Translations under genes and position numbers: made by a program
The notes under the pieces: generated by a model
Told to the model about the DNA's origin: nothing
What the model saw: only the letters and a program-made list of their open reading frames with translations
Database searches by the model: none
NCBI GenBank assembly: GCA_965228905.1
Contig: CBDDII010000003.1
Location: 434,001-498,000, forward strand
Length of the DNA stretch: 64,000 nt
Direction: 5' to 3'
Source of the DNA: CALKXV01 sp965228905
Lineage (GTDB): Bacteria > Pseudomonadota > Alphaproteobacteria > Rhodobacterales > Rhodobacteraceae
Part shown: positions 34,114-42,976 of the stretch, piece after piece
How the letters are laid out: each line of letters opens with the position of its first letter
Numbering within the stretch: position 1 is the stretch's first letter

Positions 34114-35820
34114 GTGATCGCGGCGGGGGCTGATATGGACGGAAGCAAACCAGCACACCAGGGCGATGTCGTCCTGGGTGAAGACTGGATTGGTGCCGAC
34201 GCCGCCGCGGAAAGTGTTGCGCGTGCCAAGCGGGATCGCCGTGGCGTCATCGCCATGAACCGATCACCCCTGGCGCGCAAGATCATCACGTTCAACCTTT
34301 TGGCCATCCTCGTCCTTGTGGCGGGGGTGCTGTTCCTCAATCCCTTTCGCGACAGCCTGGTCCTGCAACGCGAACGGGCGATTGTAAGCGAGGCCGAGCT
34401 TGTTGCCGGCTTCCTCGGCGCAGAAAAGGGTCCGGAGAGTGTGGCGTCGGGCGATCCTGCCCGACTTTTGAACGCGCTGGTGCTGCCGTCGGGATCGACA
34501 ACTTTCGTTTATGACGGCGAAGGAACGCTGGTCACCACACTCGAGGCTCCGATCCGAACTTCGGCTGCCGATGCGCTTCGATCCACCGAACGGTCCACCA
34601 TGATCACCGACGCTTTGGACAGTCTCTGGAGCAGCGTCGCCTGGATCTTTGGCCGTGACATCGGGCGGCCCGCAGCGGACACCGACAACGCGCTGCTGGT
34701 AAAATCGCTTGTGAACGACGCCTTGGCCAATGGCACCGGGGTGCGTTCCACGATTGATCTTCACGGCAACACCGTTTTCACAGTGGCGACGCCGATCATT
34801 GTCGATGGTCAGCCCGTCGGCGCCGTGGCGATGGCAAGTGCGGCGGGTGAGATTGACGGGTTGGTGCGCGAAGAACGCGAACAGATCCTGCAGATGTTCG
34901 TTATCGCCATCCTCGTTTCCGTCGGCCTCAGCCTTGTTCTGGCCTCGACAATCGCGAACCCGCTTTCCGATCTGGCCGCCGCGGCTGAAATCGGGCGCGA
35001 GAAGAACGCCCGCAAGTTCAGCCCTAGCCGTGTGCGCATTCCCGACCTTACGGCGCGGCCCGACGAAATCGGGCGGCTTTCCGGCGCATTGCGTGGCATG
35101 GTCGCGGCCCTATACGACCGGATAGATGCGAACGAGCAATTCGCGGCTGACGTCGCGCATGAGATCAAGAACCCGCTTGCGTCGCTCCGTTCGGCGGTCA
35201 CGTCTCTTCGGACGACGCAGCGCGAAGATCATCGCGGCAAGCTGTTGGACGTGATCGAGCACGACACCGTCCGGCTTGACCGGCTGGTCAGCGACATTTC
35301 CAACGCATCACGCCTGGACAGCGAGTTGGTCAAGGAAGAGGAAGCGCCCTTTGACCTTTTGAAGATGATCGGCAACCTTGCCGATTACCTTGGCAACGAG
35401 GCGCGTGAAAAGGGTGTCGAATTCATCACCGACATGCCGTCCGACGCCATCGTGATCGAAGGTTTGGAATCTCGGTTGGCGCAGGTTTTCGTCAACCTTT
35501 TGACCAACGCAATTTCGTTCTGCGAAGACGGCGACGCGATCCGGGTCTGGGTGCGCAAGCGCGAAAATCGCGTGTTGGTCGTGGTCGAAGATACCGGCCC
35601 GGGCATTCCGGAACAGGCGCTGACCAAGATTTTCAATCGCTTCTATACCGAACGCCCCGTCGATCACTTCGGCAACAACTCGGGCCTTGGGCTTGCGATT
35701 TCAAAGCAGATCGTCGAAGCGCACGGCGGCGTGATCTGGGCCGAGAACATCCGCCCGACCGACGCCGACATCACCTCGGAACCCCTGGGCGCGCGCTTCG
35801 TCGTCGGCCTGCCCGTCTGA
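34114..35820 (+). CDS. chvG: Sensor histidine kinase ChvG
   Basis: 568 residues. Cytosolic N-terminal tail, first membrane helix (IITFNLLAILVLVAGVLFL), a periplasmic sensor domain of about 200 residues, second helix (MFVIAILVSVGLSLVLASTIA), HAMP, the H-box FAADVAHEIKNPLASL (His349) and an HATPase domain (DTGPGIPE, NNSGLGLAISKQIVEAHGG). In other species the repressor ExoR binds the periplasmic domain. I used GTG 34114, six bases after chvI; ATG 34135 or 34255 are alternatives that shorten only the N-terminal tail. Confidence 0.93.
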   Translation: MIAAGADMDGSKPAHQGDVVLGEDWIGADAAAESVARAKRDRRGVIAMNRSPLARKIITFNLLAILVLVAGVLFLNPFRDSLVLQRERAIVSEAELVAGFLGAEKGPESVASGDPARLLNALVLPSGSTTFVYDGEGTLVTTLEAPIRTSAADALRSTERSTMITDALDSLWSSVAWIFGRDIGRPAADTDNALLVKSLVNDALANGTGVRSTIDLHGNTVFTVATPIIVDGQPVGAVAMASAAGEIDGLVREEREQILQMFVIAILVSVGLSLVLASTIANPLSDLAAAAEIGREKNARKFSPSRVRIPDLTARPDEIGRLSGALRGMVAALYDRIDANEQFAADVAHEIKNPLASLRSAVTSLRTTQREDHRGKLLDVIEHDTVRLDRLVSDISNASRLDSELVKEEEAPFDLLKMIGNLADYLGNEAREKGVEFITDMPSDAIVIEGLESRLAQVFVNLLTNAISFCEDGDAIRVWVRKRENRVLVVVEDTGPGIPEQALTKIFNRFYTERPVDHFGNNSGLGLAISKQIVEAHGGVIWAENIRPTDADITSEPLGARFVVGLPV

Positions 35821-35832
35821 GGGACGGGTGCC

Positions 35833-36258
35833 GTGGACGCCGCGGATTCATCCACCCTGATGCATGGTTCAGCCGTCGCTGTCGGTGACGCCGGCGTTCT
35901 GATCCTTGGGCGATCCGGAGCGGGCAAATCCTCCCTCGCGATCGAGTTGATTGCCCTTGGCGCGGCCCTTGTGGCTGACGACCAGGTCCTGTTGGAACCG
36001 AAAGGCGAGGGGCTTTTGATGTCGGCTCCTGCAAATCTTCAAGGCATGATCGAAGCGCGGCAGCTTGGACTTCTTGCGCAGCCCTGCAAACCCGCATGGG
36101 CGCGGCTTGTGGTCGATCTGGACCAGGTGGAAACCACCCGCCTGCCGGAACCGCGCGAAACCGTGATCGCCGGTGTACCACTGAGGTTGATCCACCGGGT
36201 TGAGAGCGGCGCATTCCAGTCTATGCTGTATCTTCTGATGCAAGGAGGCTTTGCATGA
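35833..36258 (+). CDS. hprK: HPr kinase/phosphorylase, short alphaproteobacterial form
   Basis: 141 residues, only the C-terminal catalytic domain of HprK. Walker A GRSGAGKSS (residues 26-34), the phosphorylation-relevant HG near the start and LVADDQV downstream. It phosphorylates HPr on serine, here probably Ser49 of the HPr encoded 1.3 kb downstream. Short HprK proteins are normal in alphaproteobacteria. GTG start, 12 bp after chvG; overlap of 4 bp with rapZ. Confidence 0.92.
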   Translation: MDAADSSTLMHGSAVAVGDAGVLILGRSGAGKSSLAIELIALGAALVADDQVLLEPKGEGLLMSAPANLQGMIEARQLGLLAQPCKPAWARLVVDLDQVETTRLPEPRETVIAGVPLRLIHRVESGAFQSMLYLLMQGGFA

Positions 36259-37169
36259 GCGATACCGCCCCCAGCCCTGCCCCGACCAAGACGGTTCTGG
36301 TAACCGGGGCCTCTGGTGCCGGGCGAACGACCGCGACGCGGGCGTTGGAAGACCTGGGGTTCGAGATCATCGACAACATGCCGTTGTCCTTGCTGGCGCG
36401 GCTGTTCGATGGCCCCGCGTCCATGCCGCCGCTGGCCCTTGGGATTGATGTGCGGAACCGCGATTTTTCAGTCGATGCGATGATCGAGATGCTGAACGTG
36501 TTGGCCGCGAACGAGGCTCTGGATCTTGAATTGTTGTTCCTGGATTGCCGGTCCGATGTTCTGTTGAACCGCTATTCCGAAACGCGGCGTCGCCATCCCC
36601 TGGCACCTTCGGAAACGCCCGAGATCGGAATTGCCCGCGAGATGGAGCTTTTGATTCCGATCCGCGAACGGGCGGACCACCTGATCGACACTTCTGACAT
36701 GACGCCCCACGACCTGAAAGCCGAGATCGAAAAGCGTTTTGGCACAGACGGCTCCAGCAACATGGCGTTGTCGGTCGAGAGTTTTTCCTACAAACGCGGC
36801 TTGCCACGCGGCGTCGACATGATTTTCGACACCCGTTTCCTTGCCAATCCGCATTGGGAGGAAAGCCTGCGGAAACTGGACGGGCGCGATCCCAAGGTGG
36901 CCGGTTATGTTTCCGAGGATCCGCGTTTTGCGGATTTCTTTGCAAGATTGGAAGGTTTGGTTCTGAGCCTCTTGCCCGCTTTCAAAGCCGAGGGAAAAAC
37001 CTATCTATCGGTTGGCCTCGGGTGTACCGGAGGGCAACACCGTTCGGTTGCCGTTGCGGAAAGATTGGCAAAGGCCCTTGCAGAGCAGGGTTGGCAGGTG
37101 TCAACTCGCCATCGGGAGCTTGAGCGGCGCGGCACCGGCGCATCGCAAAGAGTAGGGACGACCGAGTGA
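36255..37169 (+). CDS. rapZ: RapZ/YvcJ-type nucleotide-binding protein
   Basis: 304 residues. The Walker A is GASGAGRTTA (residues 18-27), with Arg where most proteins have Lys; this Arg variant is usual in the alphaproteobacteria. EDLGFEIIDNMPLSLL, VSFSYKRGLPRGVDMIFDTRFLANPHW-like blocks (split in the sequence) and GCTGGQHRSVAVAERLA at the C-terminus are the family hallmarks. In E. coli it is the RNase adaptor for GlmZ; here the RNA target is unknown. It overlaps the PTS EIIA gene by 4 bp. Confidence 0.92.
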   Translation: MSDTAPSPAPTKTVLVTGASGAGRTTATRALEDLGFEIIDNMPLSLLARLFDGPASMPPLALGIDVRNRDFSVDAMIEMLNVLAANEALDLELLFLDCRSDVLLNRYSETRRRHPLAPSETPEIGIAREMELLIPIRERADHLIDTSDMTPHDLKAEIEKRFGTDGSSNMALSVESFSYKRGLPRGVDMIFDTRFLANPHWEESLRKLDGRDPKVAGYVSEDPRFADFFARLEGLVLSLLPAFKAEGKTYLSVGLGCTGGQHRSVAVAERLAKALAEQGWQVSTRHRELERRGTGASQRVGTTE

Positions 37170-37555
37170 TCGGCATTGTCATAGTGGCCCATGGGGGTCT
37201 GGCGCAGGAATATCTTGCGGCTGTCGAACACGTTGTCGGCAAACAGACCGGTGTGCGTGCGATTCCGATTGCACCCGATCATGACCGCGACGCCAAGCAG
37301 GCCGAGATTTGCGCCGCCGCCGATAGTGTGGATACCGGCGACGGTGTGGTGATGGTGACCGACATGTTCGGCGGTTCCCCGTCGAACCTTTCGCTGCGGG
37401 CCTGTAGCCCGACGGATCGAAAAATTCTCTACGGTGCCAACCTTCCGATGTTGATCAAGCTGGCGAAATCCCGACACAAGAGCGTTGATGAGGCGGTGAA
37501 GGCCGCACTGGCCGCTGGTCGCAAGTACATCGACTGTTTTGAAGGCAGCGATTGA
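37166..37555 (+). CDS. PTS EIIA component, mannose family
   Basis: 129 residues. The phospho-acceptor is His9 in IGIVIVAHGGLAQEYL; MVTDMFGGSPSNLSL is the second conserved block. No IIB, IIC or IID genes are near, so it is a regulatory EIIA (ManX/EIIA-like protein of the alphaproteobacterial PTS) and not a sugar transporter part. It overlaps rapZ and precedes HPr by six bases. Confidence 0.92.
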   Translation: MIGIVIVAHGGLAQEYLAAVEHVVGKQTGVRAIPIAPDHDRDAKQAEICAAADSVDTGDGVVMVTDMFGGSPSNLSLRACSPTDRKILYGANLPMLIKLAKSRHKSVDEAVKAALAAGRKYIDCFEGSD

Positions 37556-37561
37556 GGTGCT

Positions 37562-37840
37562 ATGTCTGATCCCGTGACACGCACTTTGACAATCGTGAAT
37601 GAAAAGGGTCTTCACGCCCGCGCCTCGGCCAAGCTGGCGGAACTGGTCGAGGAGTTCGATGCCGAGGCATTGGTTTCAAAAGACGGTTTGGAAGTGACGG
37701 GCGACAGCATCATGGGGCTTTTGATGCTCGCTGCCGCCCGTGGAACCACGATTGACGTGACCACCAGCGGCAATGATGCGGATCAACTGGCCGATGCGAT
37801 CGAAGCTCTTGTGGCCGATCGTTTCGGCGAGGACATGTGA
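37562..37840 (+). CDS. ptsH: Phosphocarrier protein HPr
   Basis: 92 residues. His18 in NEKGLHARASAKL accepts phosphate from Enzyme I; Ser49 in GDSIMGLLML is the HprK target. Enzyme I is not in the window. Together with HprK and EIIA(Man) this is the regulatory PTS of alphaproteobacteria, which senses carbon and nitrogen state. Confidence 0.95.
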   Translation: MSDPVTRTLTIVNEKGLHARASAKLAELVEEFDAEALVSKDGLEVTGDSIMGLLMLAAARGTTIDVTTSGNDADQLADAIEALVADRFGEDM

Positions 37841-37843
37841 GCC

Positions 37844-38719
37844 GTGGCGCAGCCCGCGACCAATGCGCCCGGCGACGTCTCGGACGAACGGGACGGCTAT
37901 ATTCCCTATGACAAGAGCCGCCTGTCCTACGCCAATACCTTTCCCCACAAGGGCAAACGCGCGGTCATCCGGACGATGGAGTGGACGACCGGCAAGCTGA
38001 AGCTCTTGCGCCTGATCCGGCGGTTCGAGGCGCAGGGTGTCGAGACGGGGCAGGCGTTCTGGCCTCACGCGCTTGGCGTCATGGGCATCACGCTCGAGAC
38101 ACCGGCCGATGAGATCGCCCGGATTCCGGCGACTGGACCCGTGATCGTGGTCGCCAATCATCCGCATGGTCTGGTTGACGGGATGGTCCTGGCGGAACTG
38201 ATCGGGCGGGTTCGGACGGATTACAAGATTCTGACGCGATCCCTGTTGACCGGCATCCCCGAGATCGAGCAATTCATGATCCCCGTGCCGTTTCCGCATG
38301 AAGAGGACGCCATCGCGAAAAGCCTTGAGATGCGCAAAACCGCCATGGCGCATCTGGCGGCGGGTGGTGTGGTGGTTCTGTTTCCCTCGGGCGTTGTGGC
38401 GTCCTCGGACACCTGGTGGGGGCCGGCGATTGAGCGGGATTGGAATCCTTTTACTGCGAAGATGATCGTGAAATCCGGCGCAGATGTCGTTCCGATCCGG
38501 TTTCCAGGTGCGAATTCACGCGCCTACCAGATTGCCGACAAGCTGAGTGCGACCTTGCGACAGGGCTTGTTGCTGCACGAGGTGGTTCATGCACTGAACC
38601 GTTCGCAAAGGCCGCATGTGGGGTATCCGGTTGCACGGGATGAGATCGAGGCGCGAAAGGCGGCGCCTCGGGAGTTGATGGAATGGATGCGGGCCGAGAC
38701 CCTGGCGCTTGGCACCTGA
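37844..38719 (+). CDS. Lysophospholipid acyltransferase family protein
   Basis: 291 residues. VVANHPHGLVDGMVL is the catalytic block of the PlsC-like, hemolysin-related acyltransferases (NHPxGxxDG with His and Asp), and VVLFPSGVVASS the second motif (FPxG). It probably acylates a lysolipid such as lyso-ornithine lipid or lysophosphatidate; the substrate is unproven. GTG start three bases after the HPr stop, so it belongs to the same transcript. Confidence 0.85.
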   Translation: MAQPATNAPGDVSDERDGYIPYDKSRLSYANTFPHKGKRAVIRTMEWTTGKLKLLRLIRRFEAQGVETGQAFWPHALGVMGITLETPADEIARIPATGPVIVVANHPHGLVDGMVLAELIGRVRTDYKILTRSLLTGIPEIEQFMIPVPFPHEEDAIAKSLEMRKTAMAHLAAGGVVVLFPSGVVASSDTWWGPAIERDWNPFTAKMIVKSGADVVPIRFPGANSRAYQIADKLSATLRQGLLLHEVVHALNRSQRPHVGYPVARDEIEARKAAPRELMEWMRAETLALGT

Positions 38720-38728
38720 ACCAGAGCC

Positions 38729-39604
38729 TCAGCGGGTCGGGACCGGCGGATCCTGGCGGTAGTCATAGAACCCGCGCTGCGATTTCCGACCCAGCCATCC
38801 TGCTTCGACATATTTCGTCAGCAAGGGGCAGGGACGATACTTGGTATCGGCAAGCCCGTCGTGCAGCACGTTCATGATCGCAAGGCAGGTGTCCAACCCG
38901 ATGAAATCGGCCAGCTCCAAAGGCCCCATGGGATGGTTCGTGCCAAGCTTCATCGCGGAATCGATGGAAGAGACCGATCCGACGCCTTCGTAAAGGGTAT
39001 AGACTGCCTCGTTTATCATCGGCATGAGGATGCGGTTCACGATGAAGGCGGGGAAATCTTCGGCGGTGGCAGAAGTCTTGCCCAGCTTGTCCACCACGGT
39101 TTTCAGGGACTGATAGGTGTCGTCATCCGTGGCAATGCCCCGGATCAGTTCCACCAGTTGCATCACCGGCACGGGGTTCATGAAGTGAAAGCCCATGAAC
39201 TTTTCGGGGCGGTCCGTCCGGCTGGCCAGCCGCGTGATCGAGATGGACGAGGTATTGGACGTCAGGATCGTGTCGGACTTCAGGTGCGGCACCAGGTCTT
39301 CGAAGATCGCTGCCTTGATGGTTTCGCGTTCGGTCGCCGCTTCAATCACAAGGTCTGTCTTGCCAAGATCGGCCAAGGTCAGGGTCGTGTCGATATGCGA
39401 CATCGCCGCCTTGGCTTCTTCGTCCGAAATCTTTTCGCGGCTGACCTGGCGGGCAAGGTTCGCGTCAATCAGCTTCAACGCAGAATCCAGCGCCGAGCGG
39501 TCAATGTCGTTCAGAAGGACGTCATAGCCCGCAAGTGCAAAGACATGGGCAATGCCGTTGCCCATCTGACCCGCGCCAATCACGCCAACCGTCTTTATGT
39601 CCAT
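38729..39604 (-). CDS. 3-hydroxyacyl-CoA dehydrogenase (3-hydroxybutyryl-CoA type)
   Basis: 291 residues. NAD-binding GVIGAGQMGNGIAHVFA (GxGxxG at 10-15), the catalytic region GFHFMNPVPVMQLVELI, and the C-terminal dimerisation domain (FIVNRILMPMINEAVYTLYEG, GTNHPMGPLELADFIGLD). This is the stand-alone PaaH/Hbd type, interconverting acetoacetyl-CoA and 3-hydroxybutyryl-CoA with NAD(P). I chose ATG 39604; the longer start at 39646 adds an unrelated segment. It diverges from the DUF6473 gene. Confidence 0.92.
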   Translation of the reverse strand: MDIKTVGVIGAGQMGNGIAHVFALAGYDVLLNDIDRSALDSALKLIDANLARQVSREKISDEEAKAAMSHIDTTLTLADLGKTDLVIEAATERETIKAAIFEDLVPHLKSDTILTSNTSSISITRLASRTDRPEKFMGFHFMNPVPVMQLVELIRGIATDDDTYQSLKTVVDKLGKTSATAEDFPAFIVNRILMPMINEAVYTLYEGVGSVSSIDSAMKLGTNHPMGPLELADFIGLDTCLAIMNVLHDGLADTKYRPCPLLTKYVEAGWLGRKSQRGFYDYRQDPPVPTR

Positions 39605-39753
39605 GAGGATCGTATCCTTTTGTCGCGACCATAGGCGCAGGGGCAAACCCTGTGCAAGCCCGCGTGATCCTTAAAATCCTTTCTTTAGGACATTCTAAAA
39701 CGGTTGTGGCGAAACTCGGTCGGAACCTTTTTTGCGAAGTGGGCGGACCTGAC

Positions 39754-40605
39754 GTGGAATCCAGAGCGACCGAGACTCCCCAGGGGCTGGATTATAAGTA
39801 CTGTACCTACGACGGGTGCCGGTTGAATTTCCGTGGCCCCGCCGCCGCGCTGGATCAGCCTTACATCGCGGTTCTTGGCGGGACAGAGGTGTTCGGGCGA
39901 TTTGTCGAGCATCCGTTCACCGAACAATTGTCCGAATGGGCGGGCCTTCCCGTGGCGAACCTTGGCGTAGCCCAGGCGGGCCTGTCGCTTTACAGTGAAG
40001 AGCCATGGTTGCTGGATGCGGCGTCCCACGCCGAAGTTACCGTTTTGCAGGTGCTTGGGGCGCAGAACATGTCGAACCGGCTTTATAGCGTGCATTCGCG
40101 GCGGAATGACCGGTTTCTGTCCGTGTCTCCGGAATTGCGCGATATGTTTCCGAAGGTCGATTTCGCCGACATCAACTTCACCGGGCACCTGATCGAGGAG
40201 TTGTCGCGGGATGTGATCGCATTCCAGCGGTTGGTGGACGAATTGAAGTGGGCGTGGTTGCAACGCATTCGCCGGATTCTTTCCGTGATCCGTGGCGATG
40301 TGATCCTGTTGTGGATGTCCGACCGCCGCCCCGACGAAGGCGGTATATCCCGCCATGCGTCCGAACCTTTGTTCGTCGATCGGCTGATGCTGGACGAACT
40401 GGTTGGCGAGGTGGCCGGAATCGTCGAGGTCGTGACCGATAAAAGTTCGCAAAAACTGGGCGAGATGATTCTGTCTGAAAGCGAAGAAGAGGCGGCCTTG
40501 TGCCTGCCGGGGCCGCAGGATCACATTCGCGCTGCCGAAGCGATTGCGAAAATGATCGGCAATTTGCGTGACGCGGGCCCGCTGAAAGCACAGGCCCGCG
40601 TCTGA
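39754..40605 (+). CDS. DUF6473 family protein
   Basis: About 283 residues. LDYKYCTYDGCRLNFRGP, YIAVLGGTEVFGRFVEHPF and LQVLGAQNMSNRLYSVHSRRNDRFL match a conserved family frequent in Rhodobacterales, of unknown function; the GGTE and VxGAQNMSNR blocks suggest an SGNH-like or sulfotransferase-adjacent role, which is only a guess. The start is unclear: GTG 39754 has GGCGGA six bases upstream, while a longer frame opens at 39652 through an AT-rich stretch that looks like promoter. Confidence 0.75.
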   Translation: MESRATETPQGLDYKYCTYDGCRLNFRGPAAALDQPYIAVLGGTEVFGRFVEHPFTEQLSEWAGLPVANLGVAQAGLSLYSEEPWLLDAASHAEVTVLQVLGAQNMSNRLYSVHSRRNDRFLSVSPELRDMFPKVDFADINFTGHLIEELSRDVIAFQRLVDELKWAWLQRIRRILSVIRGDVILLWMSDRRPDEGGISRHASEPLFVDRLMLDELVGEVAGIVEVVTDKSSQKLGEMILSESEEEAALCLPGPQDHIRAAEAIAKMIGNLRDAGPLKAQARV

Positions 40606-40608
40606 GAC

Positions 40609-41535
40609 TCAAAGTTTCTCGATCAGTTCCGGCACGGCGGTGAAGAGGTCGGCCACGAGGCCGTAGTCGGCCACCTGGAAGATCGGGGCTTCTTCGTCCT
40701 TGTTGATCGCGACGATCACTTTCGAATCCTTCATGCCCGCAAGGTGCTGGATCGCACCCGAGATGCCGACCGCGACATAGAGATCTGGTGCGACCACCTT
40801 GCCGGTCTGTCCGACCTGCCAATCGTTCGGCGCATAGCCCGAGTCGACGGCGGCGCGGGACGCACCCACGGCGGCGCCCAGCTTGTCGGCCAGTTTCTCG
40901 ATCAGGGCGAAGTCTTCTTCCGACCCCACGCCGCGCCCGCCGGAAACGACGATACCTGCGCTGGTGAGTTCCGGGCGGTCGCTTGCCGCGACCTTGTCTT
41001 CGACCCATTCCGACAGACCCGGATCCGCAGCCGCGCCGATGGTTTCGACCGAGGCGGAACCGCCTTCACCGGCGGCGTCAAAGGTGGAGGTACGAACCGA
41101 GATCACCTTGGTCGCGTCCGAGGATTTGACCGTCTGGATGGCGTTGCCTGCATAAATCGGACGCTCGAAAGTATCGGCGTCGACGACGCCCGAAATGTCC
41201 GAGATCACCATGACGTCCAGAAGCGCGGCCACGCGAGGCAGCACGTTCTTTGCATCGGTGGTCGCGGGGGCGACAATGTGGGAATAGTCACCGGCGAGCG
41301 AGGCCAGAAGCGCCGCCGTCGGTTCGGCCATGCGGTGGCCAAGCGAGGCATCCTCGGCGACCAGCACCTTCGCGACGCCGTCGATCTTGGCGGCAGCGTC
41401 GCCCGCGGCGGCGGCGGATGCCCCGGCGCACAGCACGGTGACGTCGCCCATCTGTTTCGCGGCGGTGATCGCCTTGGCGGTGGCGTCGGTGTTCAATTCA
41501 CCATCGGTGACTTCTGCCAAAAGGAGTACGGCCAT
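40609..41535 (-). CDS. etfA: Electron transfer flavoprotein alpha subunit
   Basis: 308 residues. The C-terminal FAD domain has SGGRGVGSEEDF, GASRAAVDSGYAPNDWQVGQTGKVVAPDLYVA (in pieces) and GISGAIQHLAGM. It accepts electrons from acyl-CoA dehydrogenases and passes them to ETF-ubiquinone oxidoreductase. The ATG at 41535 overlaps the etfB stop by one base (TGATG), so the subunits are translationally coupled. Confidence 0.96.
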   Translation of the reverse strand: MAVLLLAEVTDGELNTDATAKAITAAKQMGDVTVLCAGASAAAAGDAAAKIDGVAKVLVAEDASLGHRMAEPTAALLASLAGDYSHIVAPATTDAKNVLPRVAALLDVMVISDISGVVDADTFERPIYAGNAIQTVKSSDATKVISVRTSTFDAAGEGGSASVETIGAAADPGLSEWVEDKVAASDRPELTSAGIVVSGGRGVGSEEDFALIEKLADKLGAAVGASRAAVDSGYAPNDWQVGQTGKVVAPDLYVAVGISGAIQHLAGMKDSKVIVAINKDEEAPIFQVADYGLVADLFTAVPELIEKL

Positions 41536-42293
41536 CACACTGCCCCCGCTTCTTTGAGTTTCGCGACAAGTTCGTCGACCGAACCGACGATTTCACCGGC
41601 CTTTCGCGCTTCGGGCTCGGTCGTCTTGACGATTTCCAGGCGCGGCGCGACATCGACGCCGTAGTCGGCGGGCGTCTTTTCATCCAGCGGCTTTTTCTTC
41701 GCCTTCATGATGTTCGGCAGCGAGGCATAGCGCGGTTCGTTCAGGCGCAGGTCCACGGTGACGATGGCGGGCATCTTGACCTTGATGGTCTGCAGTCCGC
41801 CGTCGACCTCGCGGGTGACAAGGGCGCTGTCGCCATCGATGTTGACCTCGGAGGCGAAAGTGGCCTGCGCCCAACCGGTGAGAGCCGCAAGCATCTGGCC
41901 GGTGGCGTTCATGTCGTTGTCGATGGCCTGCTTGCCGCAAAGCACGATGCCCGGCTGTTCTTCGTCGATCACGCCTTTCAGAAGCTTGGCGACGGCCAGC
42001 GGTTCGATGTCGGTGTGCACATCGTCGGCGGCGACGATCAGGATCGCACGGTCGGCACCCATGGCAAGGGCGGTGCGCAGGGTTTCCTGGGCCTGCTTGA
42101 CGCCGATGGACACGGCGATGATTTCCTCGGCCTTGCCCGCCTCTTTCAGGCGGATCGCCTCTTCCACGGCGATCTCGTCGAAGGGGTTCATCGACATCTT
42201 CACGTTCGCAAGATCGACACCCGATCCATCCGCCTTGACGCGGACCTTCACGTTGTAGTCGATCACGCGCTTGACAGGCACCAGAACCTTCAT
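41535..42293 (-). CDS. etfB: Electron transfer flavoprotein beta subunit
   Basis: 252 residues. MKVLVPVKRVIDYNVKVRV at the start, the AMP-binding region ALAMGADRAILI, and GKQAIDNDMNATGQMLAALTGW. It is the AMP-containing partner of EtfA. First gene of the etfBA operon, divergent from the VOC gene. Mcd at 28.8 kb and other acyl-CoA dehydrogenases would be its electron donors. Confidence 0.96.
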   Translation of the reverse strand: MKVLVPVKRVIDYNVKVRVKADGSGVDLANVKMSMNPFDEIAVEEAIRLKEAGKAEEIIAVSIGVKQAQETLRTALAMGADRAILIVAADDVHTDIEPLAVAKLLKGVIDEEQPGIVLCGKQAIDNDMNATGQMLAALTGWAQATFASEVNIDGDSALVTREVDGGLQTIKVKMPAIVTVDLRLNEPRYASLPNIMKAKKKPLDEKTPADYGVDVAPRLEIVKTTEPEARKAGEIVGSVDELVAKLKEAGAV

Positions 42294-42427
42294 CTGCGCA
42301 ACTCCTTTTCCAAATTCAGGCCGGGTTTAGCGAAGCTGTTTCCGCTTTGACAGTCCAAAATCGACGCAGGGCGGGCGGGGGACGCCGCGTTATGGTATAG
42401 GTGGCGAAATTTTCAGCGAGGATTGAC

Positions 42428-42793
42428 ATGGCAAAAGCGATTGGCGTTGGCGGGTTTTTCTTTCGATCAAAAGATCCCGAGGCATTGAAGGCCTGGTACG
42501 AAACCCACCTGGGCATCAACCCGGCCCCGACCGACATGGAGATGGTGCCCTGGGTCACCGAGGCGGGCGTTACGGTCTTTGCACCCTTTTCCGAAAACAC
42601 GGACTATTTCGATGCAGCCAAGAGTTTCATGATCAACTTTCGCGTCGACGACATGGAGGCGCTTGTCGCGGATCTCACTGCTGCGGGCATCGAAGTAAAG
42701 AACGATCAGACGATGGAGGGGCTTGGACGATTTGTTCACATCGAGGATCCCGAAGGCACGCCGATCGAACTTTGGCAGCCTGTGTCAGGTTGA
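42428..42793 (+). CDS. VOC-fold (glyoxalase-like) protein
   Basis: 121 residues, two beta-alpha-beta-beta-beta modules. FFFRSKDPEALKAWYETHLGI at the N-terminus and GRFVHIEDPEGTPIELWQP at the C-terminus, with the metal-ligand Glu near the end, are typical. It may be a glyoxalase, bleomycin-resistance-like or dioxygenase-fold protein; the substrate is unknown. I chose ATG 42428; 42401 adds nine residues. Confidence 0.85.
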   Translation: MAKAIGVGGFFFRSKDPEALKAWYETHLGINPAPTDMEMVPWVTEAGVTVFAPFSENTDYFDAAKSFMINFRVDDMEALVADLTAAGIEVKNDQTMEGLGRFVHIEDPEGTPIELWQPVSG

Positions 42794-42808
42794 CGCCGGG
42801 TCGTTGGC

Positions 42809-42833
42809 AGTCTTCGCACGAAGTCTCATTTTT
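42809..42833 (+). terminator. Weak intrinsic terminator after the VOC gene
   Basis: CTTC, loop GCAC, GAAG with one mismatch then extra pairing, followed by CATTTTTG. The 183 bp gap to the rhodanese gene (42794-42976) shows no other structure and no DnaA-box cluster. Confidence 0.4.
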
Positions 42834-42976
42834 GGGCGTCGGAAGAGGCGGAAAAATAAAAATCGAGATTCGTCTTGGGGGTTGCACGAGTCAATAGCAA
42901 AGGCTTGTTGATCGGGCGGCTTCGGGACGTCTAGTAAGAGGATGCGATTCATTTCGTCCTTGGGGGGACATGGTTG

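Noticed and set aside
36255..37169. RapZ inactivated by Arg in its Walker A
   Set aside because: The Arg form GxSGAGR is usual in alphaproteobacterial RapZ proteins, so it is not evidence of damage.
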